DNA from: Kordiimonas marina
GTDB taxonomy: Bacteria; Pseudomonadota; Alphaproteobacteria; Sphingomonadales; Kordiimonadaceae
Length of the DNA: 64,000 nt
Assembly: GCF_023006325.1 (NCBI RefSeq)
Contig: NZ_JAINDF010000005.1
Location: forward strand, 124,001 to 188,000
Reading direction: 5' to 3'
The translations under genes were made by a program, and so were the position numbers. Positions 43,601 to 51,588 of this stretch are shown here, in pieces. The notes below the pieces were generated by a model. It did not search any database. It was given only the letters and a program-made list of their open reading frames with translations, and was not told the DNA's origin. Every line of letters begins with the position of its first letter. Position 1 is the first letter of the stretch.

Positions 43601-45418
43601 AAGGCCGCCTTCAACCATATGCACATCTTCCTGGACCCGAACCCCGGGGACACCCAGGCAAACTGGAAGGAGCGCAAGCGTCTCTTCGATTTGCCGCGTT
43701 CGAGCTGGGATGACTATAACCGGGACCTGATCTCCAAGGGCGGCGGCATCTATCCGCGCTCGATGAAGTCGATCCCGCTGACCGATGAGGTCAAGGCGTG
43801 GCTCGATGTCGACGCTGACGCCATGACCCCGAACGACCTGATGCACCGTATCCTGAAGGCCGAAGCCGACCTTCTGTGGTTCGGCGGGATCGGGACGTAC
43901 GTCCGCGCGAGCGACGAGACCAACGCCCAGGCCGGCGACCGCGCCAACGACGCGATCCGCGTGACGGCGAGCCAGCTTCGGGTCAAGGCGGTGGGTGAAG
44001 GCGCCAACCTGGGCATGACCCAGCGCGCCCGCATCGAATATGGCCGCAAGGGTGGCCGGTCCAACACCGACTTTATCGACAACTCGGCCGGTGTGGATTG
44101 CTCGGACAAGGAGGTCAACATCAAGATCCTTCTGACCGATGCCATCGCCAAGAAGAAGCTGACGCGCGAAGACCGGGATGACCTTCTGGTGTCGATGACC
44201 GATGAGGTCTCCTCGATCGTACTCAGCGACAACTATCTGCAGACGCAGGCGATCTCGCTTGCTGAAGCGCAGGCGGTCAGCTCGCGTGAATATCACCTCG
44301 GCCTTATCCGGGCGCTGGAGCGTGACGGCGGCCTGAACCGCGAAATCGAGAACCTGCCGTCGGACGAAGGCTTCGCTGAACTGGCGTCCAATGAAAGCGG
44401 GCTCTCGCGGCCGGAAATCTCGACTCTGATGGCCTATGCCAAGATGTCGCTCCTCGATATCCTGGTTGCCAGCCACCTGGTGGATGACCCGGTTCTTAAG
44501 CCGGAGCTCGAATGGGGCTTCCCGTCCGTGCTTAGGGAGCGTTTCGCCGACGAGCTTCAGACACACCAGCTGAAGCGTGAGATCATCGCCACCGTTCTTG
44601 CCAACGAAGTGGTGAACTGGGCGGGCCTGACCTTTGTCTATGAAGTGAAGGAAGAAACAGGCCTCGGCGTTGAGGACATCATCGCCGCCTTCGTCATCGT
44701 GCGGGAAATCTTCGGTCTCCAGCACCAGTGGGAGGCGATCAACGCGCTCGACTATAAGGTCGATGCGAGCGTGCAGTATGACATGCACCAGTCGGTGTCC
44801 GACTCGCTCAAGATCCAGGTTATGTGGATGCTCCGCCACCTGCCGCGGCCGTTCGATGTCAGCGCGCTGGTGGACCGCTTCAAGGACCCTGTCGCCAAAC
44901 TGTTCGGCATCAAGCAGGAAATCCTGTCGGAACCTGCACAGGAAGCCTTCCTCGCCCGCCGCGATGGCCTGAAGGACCTGGGTGTCGGGCATGACCTCGC
45001 CACCTTCGTCGCGGCCTTCGAGGTTCTGGCCTCGGGCCCGGACATCATCACGGTGGCCGAAGAAGCGGGCAAACCGGTCGATTATGTCGCCGCGGTTCAC
45101 TTCGCACTCGGCGATATGCTCGGGTTCGACTGGCTGCGCCAGCGGGCCGACCGTATCCTGCCGGACGACCATTGGGAAGTGCTGGCGATCCGCTCGCTCC
45201 TTGAGGACCTGGCCGACCAGCAGCGCAGCCTGGTGGAAGACGTGTGCAAGGGTGCGGGTGACAAGACGGCCAAGAAGGCGACCAAGGAATGGCAGGAAGC
45301 CCAGCAGACGCGCATTATCCGCGCTGAGCGCTTGATTGACGACCTGTCATCCTCCGGTACGCTTTCGGTCGCCAAGATGAGCTTCGCGGCGCGTCACCTC
45401 CGGTCGATCCTGCGCTAG
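40604..45418 (+). CDS. gdhB: NAD-specific glutamate dehydrogenase, 180-kDa class
   Basis: A 1604-residue enzyme of the large L-GDH class, which converts glutamate to 2-oxoglutarate and ammonia with NAD+. A long N-terminal regulatory part carries ACT-like modules (near residues 90-500). The catalytic domain is at about 730-1230, with [22 protein letters not shown] and [11 protein letters not shown]. The C-terminal helical domain follows. The GTG start at 40604 has AGTAAG upstream. The symbol follows usual naming for this class; in Caulobacter the homologue is called GdhZ. It ends in a clear terminator. Confidence 0.93.
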   Translation: [1604 protein letters not shown]

Positions 45419-45444
45419 GGCACACGGCTAAAGAAACTAAAAAG

Positions 45445-45472
45445 AAGGGGCGGCCATCTGGTCGCCCTTTTA
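45445..45472 (+). terminator. Rho-independent terminator of the glutamate dehydrogenase gene
   Basis: AAGGGGCGGCC and GGTCGCCCTTT form a stem with one bulge around ATCT, followed by TTTTAGTTT, 27 bases after the stop. Confidence 0.75.
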
Positions 45473-45483
45473 GTTTGCGAGGG

Positions 45484-45543
45484 CCCCGGCCCAGGGCGTC
45501 ATATCCGCGGGCGGATATGGGGGAGAAGCCCAGGTGGCCGGGG
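45484..45543. repeat. Nested inverted repeat in the convergent gap
   Basis: Three arms nest on one centre. CCCCGGCC (45484-45491) pairs with GGCCGGGG (45536-45543). GGGC (45494-45497) pairs with GCCC (45528-45531). CATATCCGC (45500-45508) pairs with GCGGATATG (45511-45519) across GG. It lies after the GDH terminator and 31 bases before the pirin gene stop. A role is unknown. Confidence 0.65.
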
Positions 45544-45573
45544 GTAGGAAGTTTTGGGGGTATCGTCTCGCAC

Positions 45574-46410
45574 TCAGGCCTGGGTCAGAAACGTGCCGCG
45601 GTTCCAGTCGTCAAGCGTGGCCATGATCTCTTCCCGCGTGGTCATCACGAACGGACCATAACGGGCGACAGGTTCACCGATCGGGGCGCCAGCGACCATC
45701 AGGAAGCGGCTGTCTTCCTCACCCGCCACCTCAACCGTGTCACCGTCCGTCAGGATGATGAGCGTGCGCGGGGGCACCGCTTGCCCTGCCACCGTCAGCG
45801 TGCCCTCGATGCCATAGAGGAACACCGTATGGCCCGGGGTGACCGGCAGCGTGGCAGGTCCGCCCCCTGTCAGCGTTACGTCGGCGAATAGCGGTCTGAC
45901 GGCAATGTCCGTGACCGGCCCCTCCTGGCCAGCGAGCACGCCCGCGACCAGCCGGGCCGTATAGCCTTCACCTTCGACCGTGGGGATGGTGTCAGCCATC
46001 ACGTCCTGGTAGCGCGGCGCGATCATTTTCTTGGCCGATGGCAGGTTGACCCACAGCTGGAAGCCGCGGATGGCCTCACCCTTCGTCGTTGGCATTTCCG
46101 AATGGACAATACCGCGGCCCGCCGTCATCCACTGGGCGTCACCGGGGCCGATTTCACCCTTGTTGCCGGCGGTGTCGCCGTGTTCCATCCGGCCGGACAG
46201 CATGTAGGTGACGGTCTCGAACCCCCGGTGCGGGTGTTCGGGGAAGCCGAAGCTGCCGGGCGCACCCGCGGGCATGTCCATCTCATCCAGCAGCAGGAAC
46301 GGGTCCAGGTTCATCAGGCCCTTGAGGCCTATGGAGCGGTGGACGGTAACGCCGTCGCCTTCGGGGATGGTCAGGGCCGGGTAAAGCCTGGCAATTTTAC
46401 GCGTGGTCAT
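45574..46410 (-). CDS. Pirin family protein
   Basis: A 278-residue bicupin protein. The N-terminal cupin has the metal site PEHPHRGFETVTYML and GRGIVHSEMP. The C-terminal cupin is more divergent. Pirins bind iron; the E. coli homologue YhhW breaks down quercetin. The start overlaps the stop of the glutathionyl-hydroquinone reductase gene by 4 bases and has GGAGGAAGAG upstream, so both are made from one transcript. Together they suggest handling of quinone or aromatic compounds. Confidence 0.9.
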   Translation of the reverse strand: MTTRKIARLYPALTIPEGDGVTVHRSIGLKGLMNLDPFLLLDEMDMPAGAPGSFGFPEHPHRGFETVTYMLSGRMEHGDTAGNKGEIGPGDAQWMTAGRGIVHSEMPTTKGEAIRGFQLWVNLPSAKKMIAPRYQDVMADTIPTVEGEGYTARLVAGVLAGQEGPVTDIAVRPLFADVTLTGGGPATLPVTPGHTVFLYGIEGTLTVAGQAVPPRTLIILTDGDTVEVAGEEDSRFLMVAGAPIGEPVARYGPFVMTTREEIMATLDDWNRGTFLTQA

Positions 46411-47402
46411 TGCTCTTCCTCCGTCTGGAGCCAGTCGCGGCCGTGGGGGCTTGTGAAATCAAGCACAGGGCCTACGGGGATAATGCCGGCCGGGTTGATG
46501 GTCCGGTGGCTCCGATAATAGTGGGTTTTGATATGGTCGATATTGACGGTCTCCGCCACGCCGGGCAGGGCGTAGATATCGCGCACATAGGCGGACAGCT
46601 CGGCATAGTCGGCGAGGCGGCGGATATTGCATTTGAAATGCCCGACATAAACGGCATCGAACCGCACCAGCGTGGTGAAAAGCCGGATGTCGGCTTCGGT
46701 GAGCCTGTCGCCCATCAGGTAGCGGTTTTCCGACAGATGGCCTTCGAGCCAGTCGAGCGTCTCAAAGAGCGGGCCGATAGCTTCCTCGTACGCCGCCTGT
46801 GTGGTTGCGAACCCGGCCTTGTAGACGCCGTTGTTGACCGTGTCATAGATGCGGCTGTTGAAGGCTTCAATCTCGCTGTGCAAGCTTTCGGGCCAGTAAT
46901 CACCCGCGCGGGCGCCCAAGGCGTCGAACGCGCTGTTCATCATGCGGATGATGTCCGCGCTTTCGTTACTGACGATTGTTTCGCGCTTTTTGTCCCACAG
47001 AACCGGCACGGTCACGCGGCCGCTGTAAGTGGGGTCCGCTCGGGTATAAAGCTCATGCAGGAACCGGTGGCCATAAAGCGCGTCACCGCTTGAGCCGCCT
47101 TTCTCATCGAATGTCCAGCCGTCCTCCAGCATGGTGGGGGCCACCACGGAGACGTCGATCATCTCCTCGAGCCCCTTGAGCGCGCGCATCACCAGCGTGC
47201 GGTGCGCCCACGGGCAGGCGTAGGAGACATAGAGGTGATAGCGGCCCGGCTCGGCCTCAAACCCACCGTTCCCGGTGGGGCCCGGTGTGCCGTCGCGCGT
47301 GACCCAGTTCCTGAACCGGCTGTCTTGGCGGACGAAACGGCCGCCGGTCGATTTGGTATCGTACCAGCTATCCTGCCATTCACCGTCAATCAGCCTGCCC
47401 AT
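46407..47402 (-). CDS. Glutathionyl-hydroquinone reductase (YqjG/ECM4 type GST)
   Basis: A 331-residue Xi-class glutathione transferase. The catalytic cysteine is Cys63 in SYACPWAHRT. VPVLWDKKRETIVSNESADI provides the glutathione site. The C-terminal helical domain has GVYKAGFATTQAAYE and TEADIRLFTTLVRFD. The length matches E. coli YqjG (328). The enzyme removes glutathione from hydroquinones. TAGGAGG precedes the start. Confidence 0.93.
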   Translation of the reverse strand: MGRLIDGEWQDSWYDTKSTGGRFVRQDSRFRNWVTRDGTPGPTGNGGFEAEPGRYHLYVSYACPWAHRTLVMRALKGLEEMIDVSVVAPTMLEDGWTFDEKGGSSGDALYGHRFLHELYTRADPTYSGRVTVPVLWDKKRETIVSNESADIIRMMNSAFDALGARAGDYWPESLHSEIEAFNSRIYDTVNNGVYKAGFATTQAAYEEAIGPLFETLDWLEGHLSENRYLMGDRLTEADIRLFTTLVRFDAVYVGHFKCNIRRLADYAELSAYVRDIYALPGVAETVNIDHIKTHYYRSHRTINPAGIIPVGPVLDFTSPHGRDWLQTEEEQ

Positions 47403-47516
47403 CTGAGCCTCCTATATCGTTGCTGTCGTTCCCTGAAAGATGCGACCGATCATCCGGTTTGTGTAGCGCCGCAATCCGCAAGCCGGTGTTGCGTGAAAGC
47501 GAACACTTCGGAAGGC

Positions 47517-48422
47517 TTAGAGGCAGCCAGCGTTTTCGGGGGTGTCGAACCAGGCGGCAAGATGGTCGATAAAGGCGCGGACCTTGGTGGGCAGCAGGCG
47601 TTTTTCCGGGTAGAGCGCATAAAGGTGGCTGTTGGGCGGGCAATAGTCCTCCAGAATCGGCACGACAGCACCGCTTGTGATAGCTTCATGCAGGTAAAAG
47701 CGCGGGATGGCGGCAATGCCGAGGCCCTGGCGCGCGGCCTCAAGCTGCATTTCGCCCGAATTGGTGCTGAGTGTGCCGCCTACGCGCACCGTGCGGTCCT
47801 CGCCGTCCTCGATGAAGCGCCACTGGTTACCCACGGGCAGGTTGGAATAGAGGATGCAGCGGTGATCCTTCAGGTCCTCCGGCACCTTCGGGGTGCCGTG
47901 TTCGGCGAGATAAGCGGGGCTTGCCACCATATGGCTGTGGATGGTGGTGATCTTGCGGGCGATCAGGCTGGTATCGTCGAGCGCGCGGCTGATCCTGAGG
48001 CCGAGGTCATAGCCGCCGCCGATGATATCGACCCGCTCGTCGGTCAGGTTCATGTCCATGCCAAGGTCGGGGTGCAGTTTCATGAACTCGGTGATCGGGT
48101 GGGCGAGGCGCTTGTCGGTGAAGCTGCGGGGCGCGGTGAGGCGGAGCGTGCCGATGAGGTTTTCATCCGCGCATTTGACCGATTGGCGCGCGTCTTCGAG
48201 GTCATCGAGGATACGCAGCACCCGCTCATAAAAGGCCGTACCCGCATCCGTGGGGGTCACCCCCTTGGTGTTGCGCGCCAAAAGCCGGGCACCGACCTCG
48301 TCTTCGAGCGCCTGGATACGCCGGCTCGCCACCGATTTGGTGATATGCAGCGCCCGCGCCGCCGCCGTGAGGTTACCGGCCTCCACCGCCCGGCAGAAGG
48401 TTTTTATGGCTTGAAGATCCAT
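47517..48422 (-). CDS. LysR family transcriptional regulator
   Basis: A 301-residue regulator. The N-terminal winged HTH spans residues 1-60 (MDLQAIKTFCRAVEAGNLTA, then ITKSVASRRIQALE). The rest is a two-lobed effector domain (GTLRLTAPRSF, GYDLGLRISRALDD, LGIAAIPRFYLHEAI). It resembles the aromatic/quinone-responsive LysR group near many GST genes. It lies 114 bases upstream of the GST-pirin pair on the same strand and is a likely regulator of it. The Met at 48422 starts the HTH; the longer frame would overlap the neighbour. Confidence 0.9.
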   Translation of the reverse strand: MDLQAIKTFCRAVEAGNLTAAARALHITKSVASRRIQALEDEVGARLLARNTKGVTPTDAGTAFYERVLRILDDLEDARQSVKCADENLIGTLRLTAPRSFTDKRLAHPITEFMKLHPDLGMDMNLTDERVDIIGGGYDLGLRISRALDDTSLIARKITTIHSHMVASPAYLAEHGTPKVPEDLKDHRCILYSNLPVGNQWRFIEDGEDRTVRVGGTLSTNSGEMQLEAARQGLGIAAIPRFYLHEAITSGAVVPILEDYCPPNSHLYALYPEKRLLPTKVRAFIDHLAAWFDTPENAGCL

Positions 48423-48469
48423 GGGTGATGTGCTCCCAGCGTTGCCAATTTTGCACCAAAGATAGCAGG

Positions 48470-49582
48470 TCAGGCTTTCTCTGTCGCGATCCATTCAACA
48501 CGAAGGTCGGCGAGTTCGGCTTTGATCTCCTCAAGGCTGACCAGCCCCATACAGGGTATGGCGCCGCGGGTTTTGCAGCTATCCGTGGCCAGCTTCTTGA
48601 TCAGGATTACCGCAGGGGTGATCGGGATGTTCAGGCCGTCGCCTTTTCGGGCGGTCACCTGGAAGCGGATTTTACGGGGCTGTCCGTCAGTGCCTTTGCC
48701 GCTGAGGGTCATGAACAGCAGGCTGTCATCCCCGCCGAAGTGGTCGAACCAGCGGGACATGCCGAGCAGCGGTCGGGCAAGCCGCTTCAGGTTCGGCAGA
48801 AGCCTAAGCCTGTGCCCCCAGCTCATGAGCCAAAGTCCAACCTGCATGATCTTGACCTCAAGCCCAGCATAGAAACGCACGGTCTGAAGGCTTGGGTAGC
48901 GCGCAGGCAGTAGGCTCAGGTCCGGGATGTCACAATTGGCGAAGCCGCGCCAGCCGAGGCCGGGCAACTTGCGGAAATGAAAATCCTGCCAGCCGTAAAC
49001 CGGCTGCATATGGCCGTCTTTCAGCGTCTCGAACGGTTCCCCGGCGTAGGATAGAACCGCTTCGGTGGTGGCCAGTCCCCGGCTGGTGCGCTGGGCCGTG
49101 CCGATGCCATATTCGACGGAGGTCAGTTCCTGAAAGCCGGGCAGATACTGGTCGATGATGGCGGAGGACAGCCCGGGGACCGAGCTTGCACCACTGATCA
49201 CCAGTAGGTCATTCGCGCGGGCTTCCTCATCAAGCGCGGTGATGCCGGGCACGAAAGCGCGGGCGTCGGCGAGGTCGAGATAATGGCAGCCAGCGGCAAT
49301 GCAGGCTTTGGCGACCGCATAGTCCTGCCCTTGAAATGGGCCGGAAGTGTGGAGGACGATGTCAGGCTGGTGCTGTTCAAGCGCTGCTTCAAGGCCGCTT
49401 CTATAGTCGAAGATTGCGATCCCAACCGAGCGGGCGGCTTTCAGGTTTTTCGCAAGGGCTTCGGCTTTCTCGGCTGAGCGCCCGGCAATGATCAGCTGGA
49501 TATTGGGGTCCATAGCCAACCGTTCAGCGGCCAGCGCGCCGAAGTTGCCATAGCCGCCGATGATCAGGACACGCTTAGCCAT
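48470..49582 (-). CDS. Saccharopine dehydrogenase-like NAD(P)-binding protein
   Basis: A 370-residue protein with an N-terminal Rossmann fold (RVLIIGGYGNFGALAAERL) and the following IIAGRSAEKAEAL. The middle has VLHTSGPFQGQDYAVAKACI and GASSVPGLSSAIID, as in saccharopine dehydrogenase-like oxidoreductases. The C-terminal half is less conserved. True lysine-pathway activity is not implied. The Met at 49582 has GGGGGAAAGG upstream and overlaps the DUF4166 stop by 8 bases. It is the last gene of a three-gene operon. Confidence 0.82.
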   Translation of the reverse strand: MAKRVLIIGGYGNFGALAAERLAMDPNIQLIIAGRSAEKAEALAKNLKAARSVGIAIFDYRSGLEAALEQHQPDIVLHTSGPFQGQDYAVAKACIAAGCHYLDLADARAFVPGITALDEEARANDLLVISGASSVPGLSSAIIDQYLPGFQELTSVEYGIGTAQRTSRGLATTEAVLSYAGEPFETLKDGHMQPVYGWQDFHFRKLPGLGWRGFANCDIPDLSLLPARYPSLQTVRFYAGLEVKIMQVGLWLMSWGHRLRLLPNLKRLARPLLGMSRWFDHFGGDDSLLFMTLSGKGTDGQPRKIRFQVTARKGDGLNIPITPAVILIKKLATDSCKTRGAIPCMGLVSLEEIKAELADLRVEWIATEKA

Positions 49583-50240
49583 CAGCCTTTCCCCCTTCCG
49601 CATCGTTTAAAGGAATCGCCGCGGTCGAGAAGCTGCCACGATACTCGTAAATCTTGCCGAACAGCGGATGCTGGATATCGACATACATGTCGAACTGGTC
49701 GTCGCCCGTGGCCCATTCCTTGGCATTCACATGTCCAATCAGCCATCCCAGTGGCAGCGGGATGAAAAACCCGAACAGGCACAGGGCGTAGCCGTCATGT
49801 TTCAGCTTCACCCGCCCGTCCTCGAACCGGAAGCGCACGCGCCAGCCCAGGCGGAATTTCATTACCTCGACCACGCGGTCCCCGCCCCTCGGTACCATGC
49901 GGGAATGGAAGCGGTAGGGTTTCCCACTGCCAAGGTGGAACAGCCTGTCGAAATGGAAGGCCCTTGATGTCGGCTCGCTTCTGAAATCCACGGTGACCGG
50001 GACGTCGTGCGCATTCACAAGCGGGATACCGCCAAACAGGCGCGAGATCGGCGCAAACAAGCGCAGGATCGGCGCTGTTTCTACTGCCATGGTGCCGGAA
50101 ACCCGGGAGCTATCCTCCGAATAGGGGCGGTTTCTATAGTGCTTCAGCATTGTGGGCGGAAGTTTGTCCCAGTTGGCACCAAAAATAGCCTTGAAGGTGG
50201 GTGCTTTGCGGTCGGCGAGGTTGTCGGTCATCTGTGTCAT
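49575..50240 (-). CDS. DUF4166 domain protein
   Basis: A 221-residue protein matching DUF4166: FKAIFGANWDKLPPTMLKHYRNRP, then NAHDVPVTVDFRS, MVPRGGDRVVEVMKF and GFFIPLPLGWLIGHVNAKE. The domain is often found beside, or fused to, saccharopine dehydrogenase-like proteins. Its function is unknown. ATG at 50240 overlaps the preceding stop by 4 bases (ATGA) and fits the family start; the frame beyond it lies inside the neighbour. Confidence 0.85.
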   Translation of the reverse strand: MTQMTDNLADRKAPTFKAIFGANWDKLPPTMLKHYRNRPYSEDSSRVSGTMAVETAPILRLFAPISRLFGGIPLVNAHDVPVTVDFRSEPTSRAFHFDRLFHLGSGKPYRFHSRMVPRGGDRVVEVMKFRLGWRVRFRFEDGRVKLKHDGYALCLFGFFIPLPLGWLIGHVNAKEWATGDDQFDMYVDIQHPLFGKIYEYRGSFSTAAIPLNDAEGGKADG

Positions 50241-50704
50241 GCCGGTTTCGCCACCATCAGGTAAAAGACCAGAATAAGGCTGATGAAGGCGGGCCAGCCC
50301 AGCAGGAACCACAGCCTGAAATAACGCTGGAAGGTTTCCGGCAGGGGCGTGTCTGCTGCGTGGGCTTCTGTCAGCATCTGTTTCATTTTGATCTGCAGCC
50401 ACACCACGGGCAGCCAGCAGGCTCCTGCGATCAGATAGAGGATATAGACCGCAACCAGCCAGGGTTCGCCAAGGCCATAGCCGCCCAAGTGGATCAACCA
50501 GAATCCGGTGAGCGGTTGCAGGATTACGGCGGGGGCGGTGAAGATATAGTCAGCACGCACCGTCCAGCGAGCAGCAAAGACCCGCGCGGCCATATCAGGG
50601 GCACGCTGGCCCATGAACATGAAAAAGGCGATGCCGAGCCCGGTGCCGAACAGAACGGTCGAACCAATGACATGGATCGCCTTGATAAGGCTGTATGTAT
50701 CCAC
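50237..50704 (-). CDS. DUF2269 family membrane protein
   Basis: A 155-residue inner-membrane protein with four helices, beginning DTYSLIKAIHVIGSTVLFGTGLG. The family motif includes RWTVRADYIFTAPAVILQP and WLPVVWLQIKMKQM. The start is a GTG at 50704. The only Shine-Dalgarno-like sequence is a run of nine G residues (minus strand), ending six bases before it. It is first in the DUF2269-DUF4166-saccharopine dehydrogenase-like operon, with 4- and 8-base overlaps. The function is unknown. Confidence 0.85.
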   Translation of the reverse strand: MDTYSLIKAIHVIGSTVLFGTGLGIAFFMFMGQRAPDMAARVFAARWTVRADYIFTAPAVILQPLTGFWLIHLGGYGLGEPWLVAVYILYLIAGACWLPVVWLQIKMKQMLTEAHAADTPLPETFQRYFRLWFLLGWPAFISLILVFYLMVAKPA

Positions 50705-50710
50705 AGGCTA

Positions 50711-50719
50711 CCCCCCCCC
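50711..50719. repeat. Nine-base C/G tract at the DUF2269 ribosome-binding site
   Basis: Nine C residues on the plus strand read as G9 before the GTG start of the DUF2269 gene. Slippage here would change the spacing between ribosome-binding site and start codon. Confidence 0.7.
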
Positions 50720-50788
50720 AAGTGCTTGAAAACACTGTGGCATGGCTGCCTTTAGGGGTCCAGCCGTGAAACTGTCGCAGGGGTAGAA

Positions 50789-50813
50789 AAACCGACGGTC
50801 GGTCCGCCGGTTT
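50789..50813 (-). terminator. Rho-independent terminator of the XRE regulator gene
   Basis: On the minus strand AAACCGGCGG and CCGTCGGTTT pair with one mismatch around ACCGA and are followed by TTTTT. It lies 15 bases after the XRE stop. Confidence 0.7.
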
Positions 50814-50827
50814 GTCTGTGTTCCATG

Positions 50828-51532
50828 TCAACGCCAGCGGCGGCTGATGTAGAAGGAGGCGAGGCCGCCGGTCATCAGCATGGCGCCGAGGGCGATGATC
50901 CATTGGTTGCGCGGTGTGTTATCGGCGAAGCCGCCTGATATCATTGTGTAAAGGCGCACGCCGCCTTCGACCTTTTTGACGAAGGCCTCGCCACGGTTTT
51001 CAGGCAGGGTGAGAAAGTCATAATCCAGCCGTCCGACGAGGCTTTGGGCGTCGCCTTTTCCGTCCTTATCGTCCGGGCTTGGCATCCCGGCTGCCATGAA
51101 ATCGAAAATATGCAGCGGTTCCCCGGCATGGATGACGCCGGGGGAGCGGTAACTGTAAATCGGCATTTCATTATCGGACACAAAGGCCTCATGGCCAAGC
51201 AGGCCGCCGCCGGTCATCAACATGATGAGCCCAGCGATGAGCCAGCCGCGCATGGTGCGGGCCTGTTTCTGTTCCCGCATCAGGAGGAGCGAGCGGACCT
51301 GGGCGATTTCCTTGAGCTTGTCGAGCTCGGACCAGGTGACCTCCCGGCACAGGTCATCCAGTTTGATGCCGAAGGTTTTCATCAGCTTGTCGAACACCTC
51401 TTCGGACGGATAGCTTTTACCGGTTTCGAGTTTCGAGAGATAGGATTGTTCGATCCCGACCTTTGCTGCGGCTTCGGGCTGGGTCCAACCGGCGTGTTCC
51501 CGCTGTTTCTTGAGATAGTCACCAAATTTCAT
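50828..51532 (-). CDS. Membrane-anchored XRE-type regulator
   Basis: A 234-residue protein. Residues 1-62 form a Cro/C1-type HTH (FGDYLKKQREHAGWTQPEAA, IEQSYLSKLETGKSYPSEEV). A helical linker follows. TM1 is at 96-113 and TM2 at 210-229, leaving about 95 residues between them, probably periplasmic. The extracytoplasmic part has no known motif. The layout suggests a one-component sensor that changes DNA binding after an envelope signal. AGGAGA precedes the start. Direct and inverted CTGTCGTG repeats upstream could be its operator. Confidence 0.8.
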   Translation of the reverse strand: MKFGDYLKKQREHAGWTQPEAAAKVGIEQSYLSKLETGKSYPSEEVFDKLMKTFGIKLDDLCREVTWSELDKLKEIAQVRSLLLMREQKQARTMRGWLIAGLIMLMTGGGLLGHEAFVSDNEMPIYSYRSPGVIHAGEPLHIFDFMAAGMPSPDDKDGKGDAQSLVGRLDYDFLTLPENRGEAFVKKVEGGVRLYTMISGGFADNTPRNQWIIALGAMLMTGGLASFYISRRWR

Positions 51533-51562
51533 TTTGTGTCTCCTGCAGCTTTTCGCTGACTA

Positions 51563-51588
51563 CTGTCGTGTTGTTGCTGTCGTGACAG
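51563..51588. promoter_or_regulatory. CTGTCGTG repeats upstream of the XRE regulator
   Basis: CTGTCGTG occurs at 51563-51570 and 51577-51584. The second copy also forms CTGTC-GT-GACAG, an inverted repeat ending at 51588. They lie 31-56 bases upstream of the XRE start and are a candidate operator. Confidence 0.45.

Noticed and set aside
40229-45172. A 1647-codon open frame on the minus strand across the glutamate dehydrogenase gene
   Set aside because: It lies antisense to a fully recognisable enzyme. Long mirror frames are common in GC-rich codon use, and its translation shows no domain.
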